Below are positions 35,063 through 44,485 of a stretch of 64,000 nt of DNA, piece by piece (the stretch's first letter is position 1; every line of letters starts with the position of its first letter). Source of the DNA: Clostridium sp. AF27-2AA (GTDB lineage: Bacteria > Bacillota > Clostridia > Lachnospirales > Lachnospiraceae); assembly GCF_003478505.1 (NCBI RefSeq), contig NZ_QUFI01000016.1, forward strand, positions 18,412-82,411. The letters run 5' to 3'. The notes under the pieces were generated by a model. That model had not been told where the DNA came from. It worked only from the letters and a program-made list of their open reading frames with translations, and searched no databases. A program made the position numbers and the translations under genes.

Positions 35063-37150
35063 TTACGCATTCTCTACAGCTATGGAATATAAGCTGAGGA
35101 TATCCAGAATGATGCTGATATTGCCATCACCCATAATAGTACAGCCGGTGATGCCGTGGTCTTTCAGGTTAAATTCACTGAGAAAAGCAGGAAGCGGCTT
35201 TACTACCACCTGCTGCTCGCCGATCAGATCATCTACAAACAGGCAGTAAGAACGGTCATTTGCTTCCACCCATAAAAGGATACCGTCTTCCATCTGGGTA
35301 ACCTCAGTTGGAAGGTGATAGAAGGAATGAAGGCGGACGATAGGATAAAAGTGGTCAACACGTTCTACCATTTCATTGCCATATTCATCTTTGATCACCT
35401 GATCCGCTTTCACCTTAAAGGACTGACGGATATTGGCGATAGGTATAGTAAAAATAGAATCACCTACCGTTACCTTCATGCCGTCAACAATAGCCAGAGT
35501 CAGCGGGATCTTCATGGAAATCGTAGTTCCTTCACCGTAGGTACTGGATACAGAAACGATACCGCCTAAGGATTCTACATTTTTCTTTACAACATCCATT
35601 CCAACACCACGACCGGAATATTCAGTTACCGCTGTATTGGTGGAAAATCCGGGAAGCATGATCAGCCCCAGGATCTCCTTCTGGCTGTATTCAGAATCAG
35701 GCTTGGTCAGCATGTTCTTTGACCGGGCTTTTTCAAGAATCTTCTGGGGATCCATGCCATATCCGTCATCTTTAACGGAGATAACAACCTCACTGCTGGT
35801 ATGGGAAGCGGAAAGAACGATCTCGCCCTGGGGATCCTTACCGGCAGCAATACGTTCCTGGGCTGTTTCTTCAATCCCATGATCCATGCTGTTACGCACG
35901 ATATGCATGATAGGATCCTGTATATTGTCTACGATCGTCTTATCTACCTCTGTATCTTCACCTACAATGGTCAGACGGACGTCTTTTCCCAGGCTTTGCT
36001 TCATATCACGCACAATACGGTTCATTTTCTGGAATACGCCGGAAATCGGGACCATGCGTAAAGACATGGCAATATCCTGCAGATCATTGGTGAGCTTACG
36101 CAGCTGACGTGCAGATTTCATAAAATTATCCCTGTTGTCCCTTGGCAGCAGGTTTAATTCAGGGGAAGATGTGACCATGGATTCAGTGATCACGATCTCA
36201 CCAACAATATCCATCAGGCTGTCCAGCTTCATCAGGTTGACGCTGATCAGATTCTGCTTGACCGGGGCATGGGAAAGCATAGGAGCTGCTTTCCCGGCAG
36301 CTGTATCTGTGGATGCAGGTGCTGGTGCCGTGGATTTGGAAACAGATGCCTTTTTTTCCTCAGCTTTTGCGGGAGGAGCGGCTTTTGGGACATTTACAAG
36401 CTCATAAGATCGGATGTGGTTCTGGGTTTTTAAAATCCCTTCAGCCTTAGAAGCGTCTTCACTGGAGTCAAAAGCAAGGAAAAAGCCATTTTCTGCGATC
36501 TTCTGTGAAGTATCCGAATCTGTTTCCATATCACTGGGATAGAAACGAAAAGTCACTTCACATTCCCTTACTGCATTTACGATCATATAAGCCCGCAGAT
36601 TCTCCATTCCCACGCCTTCTTCCAGAAAAACATGGAAAAAGCAGACAGCATCCTTATCATCAGGGAGAGAAGCAGGAGCGGCAGGACTGGAAGATCCGGG
36701 AGCAGCCTGTGAAGCTTCCGGCTGTGCAGGTGCAGCGCCGCTGATCTTCTTCAAAAAAGAATTGATCTCATTGGAGAACGCATCAATATCAGTAGAAAGA
36801 GGTACTCCCTGTTCTACTTTCTCGATTTCGCTTCTTAAATAATCCTCTGAACGGAACATCAGGTTGAAAAGTTCTTTCTTATGTTCAGGATCCAGAGTTT
36901 CGATTCCTTTATCACGGATATAAAAAAATACATCTTCAATATGATGGGCGATCGTGGAGATCGAATTAAATTCCATCATTGCAGAAGAGCCTTTGATCGT
37001 ATGCATGATACGGAAGATCTCATTTACGTCATCGGTGGAAAAATCACCGTTTTTCTCATCAGCAACCAGCATTTCGTCTAACTGGTCTAAAAGATTGTTT
37101 TCTTCATAAAGGTATGTATCCAGAATACTGCTGTCCATACCACTGCTCAT
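35063..37150 (-). CDS. cheA: Chemotaxis histidine kinase CheA
   Basis: About 695 residues from the ATG at 37150; a GTG at 37159 is an alternative. The P1 domain has the phospho-accepting His in IMHTIKGSSAMMEF (about residue 50). P2 lies around 170-250, followed by an Ala/Pro/Lys linker. The kinase core has the N box HIVRNSMDHGIE and G boxes KDDGYGMDP and GRGVGMDVV. The C-terminal CheW-like P5 domain binds receptors. It heads the cheA-W-R-B operon, with a sigma28-type promoter 50 bp upstream. Confidence 0.95.
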   Translation of the reverse strand: MSSGMDSSILDTYLYEENNLLDQLDEMLVADEKNGDFSTDDVNEIFRIMHTIKGSSAMMEFNSISTIAHHIEDVFFYIRDKGIETLDPEHKKELFNLMFRSEDYLRSEIEKVEQGVPLSTDIDAFSNEINSFLKKISGAAPAQPEASQAAPGSSSPAAPASLPDDKDAVCFFHVFLEEGVGMENLRAYMIVNAVRECEVTFRFYPSDMETDSDTSQKIAENGFFLAFDSSEDASKAEGILKTQNHIRSYELVNVPKAAPPAKAEEKKASVSKSTAPAPASTDTAAGKAAPMLSHAPVKQNLISVNLMKLDSLMDIVGEIVITESMVTSSPELNLLPRDNRDNFMKSARQLRKLTNDLQDIAMSLRMVPISGVFQKMNRIVRDMKQSLGKDVRLTIVGEDTEVDKTIVDNIQDPIMHIVRNSMDHGIEETAQERIAAGKDPQGEIVLSASHTSSEVVISVKDDGYGMDPQKILEKARSKNMLTKPDSEYSQKEILGLIMLPGFSTNTAVTEYSGRGVGMDVVKKNVESLGGIVSVSSTYGEGTTISMKIPLTLAIVDGMKVTVGDSIFTIPIANIRQSFKVKADQVIKDEYGNEMVERVDHFYPIVRLHSFYHLPTEVTQMEDGILLWVEANDRSYCLFVDDLIGEQQVVVKPLPAFLSEFNLKDHGITGCTIMGDGNISIILDILSLYSIAVENA

Positions 37151-37200
37151 ATTGTACACCGCCTTTTTTCATAATAATCAGAATAGTATTTCTTTTAACT

Positions 37201-37227
37201 TTATCGGCGGTGGTTGAAAATGGATAA
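37201..37227 (-). promoter_or_regulatory. Putative sigma28 promoter of cheA operon
   Basis: On the minus strand: TTAT (37227-37224), a 15-base spacer, then a perfect GCCGATAA (37208-37201). About 51 bp before cheA. A matching site faces the other way 39 bp further on. Confidence 0.8.
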
Positions 37228-37265
37228 GGGGATTTCCAAAAAGAAACAGTGAGTTGATAAAACAG

Positions 37266-37292
37266 TTATAAAAAAAAAGAAAACGCCGATAA
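37266..37292 (+). promoter_or_regulatory. Putative sigma28 promoter of GT-B/EAL genes
   Basis: TTAT at 37266-37269, a 15-base A-rich spacer, then a perfect GCCGATAA at 37285-37292. About 49 bp before the gene. Together with the cheA site it makes a divergent sigma28 pair. Confidence 0.8.
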
Positions 37293-37340
37293 AATTATCT
37301 GAGATAGGATATCTGATCATTTTTGGAGGAAACCGTAAAA

Positions 37341-39776
37341 ATGGCGATCAAAAGAAAAGAAAAAAGAAGGCTTTTGCAGACAGCGGCCCTCTTAATGCGG
37401 GCAAATGAAAGAGTGTTCATGGGATTCGGCCAGAATACAGAAGAAGTGATGATTGATGCTCTTTCACAATCTCAGGAAACAGCCCTTTTGTTGGGAACAG
37501 AGCTGGAAAATGTGGGGAAAGCAGATCTGGTCCCCCTTCTGGAAGCATATTGTGAAGATCTTTATGAGATGAGTCAGAATCTTCACAGTAAAAAACAGAT
37601 TGCAAGGCTGTATAAAAAAATAAAGAAAGAATTGAAACTTTTATACGAACGCATGGAGAATGATATGGAAACAGACCGTCTCTGTTTTGTCTTTCTTCCA
37701 TATAAAGTGTCTATGTGGGATTCTATGGAAACCGTCTGGAAAGCATCAGATAAGGATCCGGATTGCGATGCCTACGTTGTACCGATCCCCTATTTTGATA
37801 AAGACCAGGAAGGAAATCTTGCAGTAGAACACTACGAGGGAGATCAGTATCCACCAGATGTTCCTGTCACAGATTACCGCACATTCCGCCTGGAAGATAA
37901 AAAACCGGATGCGGTGTTTATCCACAATCCCTATGACCAGAACAATAGATTGACCAGTGTCCATCCGGATTTTTATAGCAGCAGATTGAAGAAATATGCA
38001 GATCAGCTTGTATATCTGCCTTATTATACCACAGCAAGTACTGGAAACGTAGAATCCGCGGAACGCCAGGCGAGAAGCACTGGGTTTGTCATGGAGCCTG
38101 GAGCTGTTAATGCAGACTGTATTGTTACGGCAACAGAGCAGGAAAGAGAACTGTTTATCAATATTTTGTGTTCCGGACTCAAAGGAGTTCCAACAGAGCA
38201 ATGGGAAGAGAAAGTGCAGAACTTTGGATCACCAAAGATTGAACGTGCCCGAAGTACGAAAAGACAGGACAGTTCTCTTCCAGAAAAATGGAGGGAATGT
38301 CTTTACAGACCTGACGGAGCCAGGAAAAAGACTGTATTTTACAGTCCGTCTGTAGAGGCACTTCTGAACCAGCCAGATATGATGCAGAAGATAGAAGAGG
38401 TGCTTCAATATTTTAGAAACAGAAAAGATCTCGCTTTATGGCTTCGTCCTCATCCACTGTATGAACAGACACTGGAGGTGATGCGGCCCCAGCTTTTACA
38501 GAAATATAGAGAACTTCTGGCTTCTTATGAAGAAGAAGGCTGGGGAATCTTGGACAGCGGATACGATCTTGATCTTGCCATTGCTTCCTGCGACTGCTAT
38601 TACGGGGATTACAGCTCTGTAGCCCAGTTGTTCTGGGAAACAGGAAAACCGGTTTTATATCAGGATTCCCTGGTAAGAGAAAAAGAATATAAGATCCCAT
38701 GCTGGCCGGGGGCTTTTTGTGAGGATGAAAAAGAAGTGTGGTTTGTCCATGGAAAAGTAAATCTGCTGTTCCATTATGATAAACAAAAGAAATTGCTTTC
38801 CTGTATAGGAAAGGTTCCGGGAGAACTGGCGTTTAAGAGGGATTTATTCCGCTCAATTGTATGGGTGGAAGATAAATTGTATCTTATCCCGTATTTTGCT
38901 AGAAACCTGGCCATTTACCATATAGATAAGGATCAGTTTGAGTCCGTACAGATCCGTGATGCAGAGCATTTTATAGAACAGCCGTTATTCCTGAAAGGCT
39001 TTCAGAGAGGTAATGTACTATATTGTATGCCTGCATGGTACAACAGCATCCTTTGCATAGATCTTACTTCCGGACATGTAACCTATACAATGGCGGATAA
39101 GAATAAGGTACGTGGTATTCCGGGGGTATTTGGTGGGGCTGTTTCCATAGGCAGAAACATTTTATGTCCGCAGACTTACAAAAAGAGGTGGCTGATCCTG
39201 AACACGGATACAGGAAAAGTATCCTGGTGCAGTTTTGCAGACCAGGAGAGGGAAATCACTTCAGTTACAGTCTGTGGTGATACGCTGGTATTTTTCGATG
39301 CCAAAACAGGATGTATCCTGAAAGAAACCAGAGAAGAGGGGAAAATAGAGGAGCTTTTATATATTGACAGCAACGAAATACAGCTATATGCAGTATCCGA
39401 AAATGAAGTGATCGCAGATGATCTGGGATCAGGAAACTATTTAAAGCTTTGTCTGGATGGAACAGTGGTTTGGAGAAAGGAACGGAAAGAAGAAAAGACC
39501 GTATTAGGCAGCGGATTTAGGAAAGTTACAGAAGGAGAAAAAAACTGTGATATCCGTTTTACAGAGCAGGAATATCAGGAATGGAATTCTCCGTCAGTAG
39601 CAGTTTGTAAGGATATCCTTCCTGCAGATCTGTATTATGTAGAGAAGGAAAATGAAGTCCTTACGCTGGACAAATGGCTTTCTCTCTGTGACCGGATCCA
39701 TATGCCAGTACCAGATGATAGACACAGCGGTGAAATGATCAAGGACTATGTAAAAAGCAAGCTTGCAAATGGATGA
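37341..39776 (+). CDS. CDP-glycerol transferase-like (GT-B) protein with beta-propeller-like C half
   Basis: About 811 residues from the ATG at 37341 (GGAGG upstream; a TTG at 37323 is less likely). Residues 1-120 are helical. Residues about 120-460 resemble a GT-B fold as in TagB/TagF CDP-glycerol glycerophosphotransferases, with PDAVFIHNPYDQNNRLTSVH and YGDYSSVAQLFWETGKPVLY. The rest repeats a beta-rich pattern (VWFVHGKVNLLFHYDKQKK, KLYLIPYFARNLAIYHI, LYCMPAWYNSILCIDL), like beta-propeller blades. No membrane segment. Under a sigma28-type promoter and overlapping the EAL gene. Inference: a transferase decorating flagellar or surface polymers. Confidence 0.65.
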   Translation: MAIKRKEKRRLLQTAALLMRANERVFMGFGQNTEEVMIDALSQSQETALLLGTELENVGKADLVPLLEAYCEDLYEMSQNLHSKKQIARLYKKIKKELKLLYERMENDMETDRLCFVFLPYKVSMWDSMETVWKASDKDPDCDAYVVPIPYFDKDQEGNLAVEHYEGDQYPPDVPVTDYRTFRLEDKKPDAVFIHNPYDQNNRLTSVHPDFYSSRLKKYADQLVYLPYYTTASTGNVESAERQARSTGFVMEPGAVNADCIVTATEQERELFINILCSGLKGVPTEQWEEKVQNFGSPKIERARSTKRQDSSLPEKWRECLYRPDGARKKTVFYSPSVEALLNQPDMMQKIEEVLQYFRNRKDLALWLRPHPLYEQTLEVMRPQLLQKYRELLASYEEEGWGILDSGYDLDLAIASCDCYYGDYSSVAQLFWETGKPVLYQDSLVREKEYKIPCWPGAFCEDEKEVWFVHGKVNLLFHYDKQKKLLSCIGKVPGELAFKRDLFRSIVWVEDKLYLIPYFARNLAIYHIDKDQFESVQIRDAEHFIEQPLFLKGFQRGNVLYCMPAWYNSILCIDLTSGHVTYTMADKNKVRGIPGVFGGAVSIGRNILCPQTYKKRWLILNTDTGKVSWCSFADQEREITSVTVCGDTLVFFDAKTGCILKETREEGKIEELLYIDSNEIQLYAVSENEVIADDLGSGNYLKLCLDGTVVWRKERKEEKTVLGSGFRKVTEGEKNCDIRFTEQEYQEWNSPSVAVCKDILPADLYYVEKENEVLTLDKWLSLCDRIHMPVPDDRHSGEMIKDYVKSKLANG

Positions 39777-40644
39777 AAAGAGAAGAATCATGAAAAGCTA
39801 TTTTGAAAATGCATTGCCTTATCTTGAGGTTTTTTATCAGCCGATCTACGATTTAAATAAAAAAAAGTTGAATGTTGCAGAAGCACTTTTACGGTATGAT
39901 GACGGACACCATCAGAATATTGAACAGGTGATCCGCAAAGCAGAGGAAATGGGCTGTGTCAGCTGTTTTGATCTGTGGGTTTTAAATAAAGTGTTAGAAC
40001 AGCTGCCAGAGCTGAAAAAAAGAAACATTGAAAGAATAAATGTAAATCTGTCCCCGGTCACATGCTCCAGCGTGGAAGCAGAAAGGGGGCTCTTTGCCAT
40101 ACTAGATGAATGTACATCAGATAAATCTGTTATATGTTTTGAAATCACAGAAAGTAATCAAATACAGGATATGCAGCAGGTCATTAAGCTGGCAGAAAAA
40201 CTGATGAAAAGAGGATGCCACGTAGCTATTGATGATTTTGGAAAAGAAGAGTCAAATCTCCTGCGGCTTATGCAGATGCCGTTTTCTGTGTTGAAAATAG
40301 ACAAGGCAGTTGTTTGGACTATAGATACAACGAGTTTTTCAAAAGATCTTATTTCGGAGATCATATATTTTTTGCACAAATATGGGATCCAGATCACGGC
40401 CGAGGGGATAGAAAACCAGCTCCAGGCGAAAGAACTTTCGGATATGGGCTGTGATTTCCTTCAGGGTTATCTGATCTCAAAGCCTGTGTCATTTAAAGAT
40501 TTTTGTGCATTTATAGATGCGCATAATAAAAAAGGATCTGCAGAAATGAAAGAAACACCGGAAGAAAAAGGAAAAAATGAACCGCAGAAAAGAAAAATGA
40601 AAAAATCAAACATCCCTTATGATTTTCCTGTACTTGCCGAATAA
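39769..40644 (+). CDS. Cyclic-di-GMP phosphodiesterase, single EAL domain
   Basis: About 291 residues. The ATG at 39769 overlaps the upstream stop (ATGGATGA). An ATG at 39790 is an alternative. The EAL domain fills about 15-245 and looks catalytically complete: EALLR, NVNLSP, FEITES, IDDFGKEE, LKIDK, TAEGIEN, and QGYLISKP. No sensory or membrane domain. The C terminus is a basic Lys/Glu tail. It should hydrolyse c-di-GMP and so favour swimming. Transcribed with the GT-B gene under a sigma28-type promoter, which would lower c-di-GMP as late flagellar genes come on. Confidence 0.88.
   Translation: MDEKRRIMKSYFENALPYLEVFYQPIYDLNKKKLNVAEALLRYDDGHHQNIEQVIRKAEEMGCVSCFDLWVLNKVLEQLPELKKRNIERINVNLSPVTCSSVEAERGLFAILDECTSDKSVICFEITESNQIQDMQQVIKLAEKLMKRGCHVAIDDFGKEESNLLRLMQMPFSVLKIDKAVVWTIDTTSFSKDLISEIIYFLHKYGIQITAEGIENQLQAKELSDMGCDFLQGYLISKPVSFKDFCAFIDAHNKKGSAEMKETPEEKGKNEPQKRKMKKSNIPYDFPVLAE
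40617..40643 (+). promoter_or_regulatory. Putative sigma28 promoter inside the EAL gene, serving the chemoreceptor
   Basis: TTAT at 40617-40620, a 15-base spacer, then GCCGAATA at 40636-40643. It overlaps the last codons of the EAL gene (Pro-Val-Leu-Ala-Glu-stop). About 64 bp before the receptor start. Confidence 0.65.
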
Positions 40645-40706
40645 TAAAAATAGGGATTAAATTCCACAATATTCCACGAAAGAAATAACAAAGAGAGGGA
40701 AGAAAC

Positions 40707-42491
40707 ATGAAGAACCGTACGATGAAGCAAAAAATCACGATTGCTTTTGGAGTAGTAGTCATCTGTTTTTTTGTAACAGTTGGCGCGCTGTTTTATGGAA
40801 TGATCAACATCAGCACACAGTATAACCAGTTCTATAAGAATAACCACGAAGCGATCGTACGTGTAGACAAGTTAAAAATCTATATGCTGGCAACAATCCA
40901 GAATCTGGTGGAGTCTATGATTAATGATGACCCCACCGCCACAAAAGCATATCTTTCAGACATTGATTCGTATAGAGCCGGCCTTGCGGAGAACGCAGAC
41001 TGGTTCATGGAGTGTTATAATGGAGATATGACACTGGTAAACCAGTTTCATACACAGCTTCAGGTAACTTCTGAGGTCACAAACAAGATCTTAGAGGATC
41101 TGTCCACTGGTTCTGACCGTGCGAAAGAGCAGGCAAGGCGCACGTTTATCGATGAGTTTGACCCGGAAGTGTCCAAGCTGGAAGGAATTCTGGATCAGTT
41201 TAGCGATCAGGTGACAGACCTTGTTGATAATAATTACAGTTCTTCCATGAAGACCAGAAACATCCTGTTTATTGTAGGGATCATAATTGTTATCGTTGCA
41301 CTGATCCTTACCGTTATTATGGCAACGATCCTGATACGTTCCGTAGTAGAGCCGGTAAAACACTTGCAGGAAGCTATGGAAAAAATGAGACGCGGTAATA
41401 TGGATATTGATATCGAGTACAAGGCAGAAGATGAGCTTGGAAATCTTTCCGATGATTTGCGGTCTGTAGCAGCGTTCCTGAAAGCGGTAGTGGCAGATGA
41501 GACAAATATCCTTACAGAGATGAGCCGCGGAAACTTTAATGTTTATTCTTCCATGTCAAAGGATTATGTAGGAAGCTTTGTTGCGATCTATAACTCTATG
41601 GTTCTTCTGAGAGATAATTTAAGCAGTACGCTTTCGAGTGTTACCCAGTCAGCTGATCAGGTGGCAGCAGGCTCCGAGCAGGTATCCTCCGGAGCACAGG
41701 CATTATCCCAGGGTGCTACCGAGCAGGCTTCTTCCGTAGAAGAACTGGCAGCGACCATTAATGAAATTTCCAATAATGTTGAAAAGAATGCCGAGAATGC
41801 AAAGTCAGCCAGTGATATGGCAGATAATGTAAGAGAACAGGCAGGAGAAAGCAGACAGCGTATGCAGGAGATGCTTTCTGCCATGTCGGACATCAGCAAC
41901 AGCTCCAGTGAGATTGGAAAGATCATCAAGACGATTGAGGATATTGCATTCCAGACCAATATTCTTGCTTTGAACGCAGCTGTAGAAGCAGCTCGTGCAG
42001 GAGCAGCAGGAAAAGGATTTGCAGTAGTAGCAGACGAGGTTCGTAATCTTGCAGGAAAATCAGCAGAAGCTTCAAAGAATACGTCTGCTCTCATTGAAGG
42101 TTCTCTTCACGCAGTTGACCGTGGTACAAAGATTGCAAATGAAACGGCCAAGGCATTGCAGCAGCTGACCGAAGGCGTTCAGGGAGTAGCACAGACCATT
42201 GAGGAGATCTCTTCTGCCAGCGAGTCACAGGCAGTTTCAGTAAAACAGGTAAATGAAGGAATCAGCCAGATTTCCAGCGTTGTACAGAGCAACTCTGCAA
42301 CTGCAGAAGAAAGTGCTGCAGCCAGTGAGGAACTTTCCAGCCAGTCACAGCTTTTGAAAGAATTGGTAGGTAAATTCACATTGAAGGATGCTTCTGCAGA
42401 TCCTGTATCGCAGACAGCACAGCCAGCTAAGACAGCAGGTGAAAAAGAACCGTCATCCACCATTTCTTATGAAGATAATGACAAATACTAA
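40707..42491 (+). CDS. Methyl-accepting chemotaxis protein
   Basis: 594 residues. Membrane segments at about 9-31 and 188-212 bracket a helical periplasm-side sensor of four-helix-bundle (4HB) type (about 32-187). A HAMP domain follows ([20 protein letters not shown]). The cytoplasmic signalling domain has the conserved tip [20 protein letters not shown], then [15 protein letters not shown]. The C terminus is a flexible tail without a CheR-binding NWETF-type motif. It is transcribed from its own sigma28-type site within the EAL gene and is followed by a hairpin terminator. Confidence 0.95.
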   Translation: MKNRTMKQKITIAFGVVVICFFVTVGALFYGMINISTQYNQFYKNNHEAIVRVDKLKIYMLATIQNLVESMINDDPTATKAYLSDIDSYRAGLAENADWFMECYNGDMTLVNQFHTQLQVTSEVTNKILEDLSTGSDRAKEQARRTFIDEFDPEVSKLEGILDQFSDQVTDLVDNNYSSSMKTRNILFIVGIIIVIVALILTVIMATILIRSVVEPVKHLQEAMEKMRRGNMDIDIEYKAEDELGNLSDDLRSVAAFLKAVVADETNILTEMSRGNFNVYSSMSKDYVGSFVAIYNSMVLLRDNLSSTLSSVTQSADQVAAGSEQVSSGAQALSQGATEQASSVEELAATINEISNNVEKNAENAKSASDMADNVREQAGESRQRMQEMLSAMSDISNSSSEIGKIIKTIEDIAFQTNILALNAAVEAARAGAAGKGFAVVADEVRNLAGKSAEASKNTSALIEGSLHAVDRGTKIANETAKALQQLTEGVQGVAQTIEEISSASESQAVSVKQVNEGISQISSVVQSNSATAEESAAASEELSSQSQLLKELVGKFTLKDASADPVSQTAQPAKTAGEKEPSSTISYEDNDKY

Positions 42492-42526
42492 GGCTGTGCT
42501 TTAATAAAGAATAGATAGTGTGTATG

Positions 42527-42566
42527 AGCCCACAGCAGATTTTATTTTCTGTTGTGGGCTTGATTA
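42527..42566 (+). terminator. Hairpin terminator after chemoreceptor gene
   Basis: AGCCCACAGCAGA (42527-42539) pairs with TCTGTTGTGGGCT (42548-42560), with one G-U pair, around an 8-base loop. The following T-run is weak. It marks the end of the flagellar/chemotaxis block. Confidence 0.65.
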
Positions 42567-42588
42567 AAATTGGAAAGGAAACTGAAAA

Positions 42589-43464
42589 ATGGCAGCGCCA
42601 AGAAAATTATCACCGGAAGAATTCAGGACAATGCAGCTGTTAGAGCTGGATATGCTGGAGGAATTGGACCGGGTATGTAGAAAATATGATATTAAATACT
42701 GTATTACCTATGGAACCCTCCTGGGAGCTGTCAGACATAAGGGATTTATCCCATGGGATGATGACTCTGATATAGCAATGCTTAGGGAAGAGTATGAAAA
42801 ATTTCGTAAGGTTGCACACGAAATGGATCCTTCTATCTGCTATTTCCAGGATCATTTTAATGACCCGGAGTATCTTTGGCAGTATGGGAAACTGCGGCGC
42901 ACTGGAACTACATTTGTCCGTGCAGGTCAGGAGCATATGAAGGGAAAAAATGGGGTATTTGTGGATATCTTTGTGATGGATGACTGCCCCAAAAGCTTAT
43001 TGGGGATGATATTTCATAGGTTCTGGTGCTTTTTTCTTCGAAAAATCCTCTATGCTCGGGTAGGAAAAGCAAATGCCAAAGGTTTACCGAAGCTCTGCTA
43101 TCAACTTTTAAATTTGATTTCTGTAAACTGGGTATATAAACAGGTTGGGAAAATGTCAAAAAAAAGTAGTAACACCAGCCCAAATAGAGTGAGAACTTTA
43201 TTATATCCATTATTTCAATATCAAAAAAACTATAATCACGGAAAAGCACATTTTGGAATGCTTAAAAGTTGGTTTTTAGAGCGTGCAGAATATGATTTTG
43301 AAGGGCATAAATTTTATGGAACAAAGGATTATGATGGATATTTAAAATATATTTATAATGATTATATGACACCTCTTCCAGTAGAAAAAAGGCAGCCACA
43401 TGCTCCTGTATCAAGTTTTGACTTTAATGTAAAAAGCAAAAATGTAAAAGAAAAACTGAAATAA
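42589..43464 (+). CDS. licD: LicD-family phosphotransferase
   Basis: 291 residues. The family core CITYGTLLGAVRHKGFIPWD then DDSDIAML gives the nucleotidyltransferase-fold metal site of LicD proteins, which move phosphocholine or similar phospho-groups from CDP carriers onto teichoic acids or glycans. The 3' half is visibly AT-richer than the 5' half. It begins the phosphonate/glycan block, so it is a candidate for transferring CMP-activated aminoethylphosphonate. That substrate is inference. Confidence 0.85.
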   Translation: MAAPRKLSPEEFRTMQLLELDMLEELDRVCRKYDIKYCITYGTLLGAVRHKGFIPWDDDSDIAMLREEYEKFRKVAHEMDPSICYFQDHFNDPEYLWQYGKLRRTGTTFVRAGQEHMKGKNGVFVDIFVMDDCPKSLLGMIFHRFWCFFLRKILYARVGKANAKGLPKLCYQLLNLISVNWVYKQVGKMSKKSSNTSPNRVRTLLYPLFQYQKNYNHGKAHFGMLKSWFLERAEYDFEGHKFYGTKDYDGYLKYIYNDYMTPLPVEKRQPHAPVSSFDFNVKSKNVKEKLK

Positions 43465-43555
43465 AAAGTAACCTGTCAACAAAGATTCATGCATTGTTTG
43501 TGCCGAAGGCAGGAGCGATGCAAGGAGGACATGTCGCGACGGCATGTTTAAATTA

Positions 43556-44281
43556 ATGAAAATAGCAGTTTTATCAGATATACATGGTAATATGGAAGCT
43601 TTTCGTGAAGTTGTAAAATATCTGGAAAAAGAACAGATAAAAAAAGTGCTCATTCTGGGAGATATTATTGATTATGGTCCTCACTCAAATGAGGTGATTA
43701 CCTGCTTAATGGATCTTCCATGGGAAATAATCGGTAATATACGTGGAAATCATGAGGAAGCAGTCATAGAACAAAAATATGACATGTTTTCTTCTGACAG
43801 GGGTAGAAAATGTGCAGAAAATACCAGAAGATCATTAAATCAGCAAAGTTGGTATTATCTGAATACAATAATGGAGCCAACTGCATCATTGGAAATTGAA
43901 CTAGAAGGAAAAAAGTGCCTAGCTATCCATGGTAGTCTTAAAGACGAGATGTGGGTTGCAGTCAATCCAGAACAGGATTTAATGGAATATAAAAAGTATG
44001 ACTATGTTTTTTCTGGACATTCTCATTTACCGTGCGTATTTGGTAAATATTATGATGTGGATAATAAAAAGTATAGAAATAAGAAACGTACAATGTTCAT
44101 TAATCCAGGTTCTGTAGGACAGCCAAGAAATCATAATCCTAGAGCACAATTTGTTTTATGGGATACTGAAACAGATGAGTTTAGGATGTGTGCTGTTAAT
44201 TATGATATAAAAAAAGAACAGCAAGCTTTTTCAGGTAAAATAGATGATTTTTATAAAAACAGGTTGCAGATAGGAATATGA
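43556..44281 (+). CDS. Metallophosphoesterase (YfcE-like)
   Basis: About 241 residues from the ATG at 43556; an ATG at 43544 is four codons upstream, and the nearest AAGGAGGA is further still. Motifs of the calcineurin-like phosphoesterase fold: SDIHGN, LGDIIDYGP, GNIRGNHEEA, and SGHSHLP. Likely a small phosphodiesterase or phosphatase. No signal peptide. It lies between licD and the nucleotidyltransferase gene, so it may process nucleotide-linked intermediates, but this is inferred from location only. Confidence 0.85.
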   Translation: MKIAVLSDIHGNMEAFREVVKYLEKEQIKKVLILGDIIDYGPHSNEVITCLMDLPWEIIGNIRGNHEEAVIEQKYDMFSSDRGRKCAENTRRSLNQQSWYYLNTIMEPTASLEIELEGKKCLAIHGSLKDEMWVAVNPEQDLMEYKKYDYVFSGHSHLPCVFGKYYDVDNKKYRNKKRTMFINPGSVGQPRNHNPRAQFVLWDTETDEFRMCAVNYDIKKEQQAFSGKIDDFYKNRLQIGI

Positions 44282-44283
44282 CT

Positions 44284-44382
44284 ATGAAAAACCTATATGT
44301 GATAAGTGGAGTAACAGGGGTGACAGGAAATGAGCTGATGAGACATCTTCCCAGAAATAGGAGCAGATATTTATTTGTATAA
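44284..44382 (+). pseudogene. N-terminal remnant of an NAD-dependent epimerase/dehydratase
   Basis: A 32-codon frame begins MKNLYVISGVTGVTGNELMR and then stops. The Gly-rich start (GVTGVTG) is the NAD-binding loop of epimerase/dehydratase proteins. Everything after about residue 22 is missing. It begins two bases after the metallophosphoesterase stop. Confidence 0.55.
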
Positions 44383-44485
44383 ATTGTTCAATAAAAGTTA
44401 GATTCGGAGCGAAGACAGTTAAATAAAGACAAGATTCCGAATGATTTTGGAAAAGGAATTGAAGAGTGTTAAAAGGAATAAAAAA

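Noticed and set aside
43531-43551. Six-codon frame with a strong AAGGAGGA site before the metallophosphoesterase
   Set aside because: It could be a leader peptide but is too short to support, and no attenuator structure follows.
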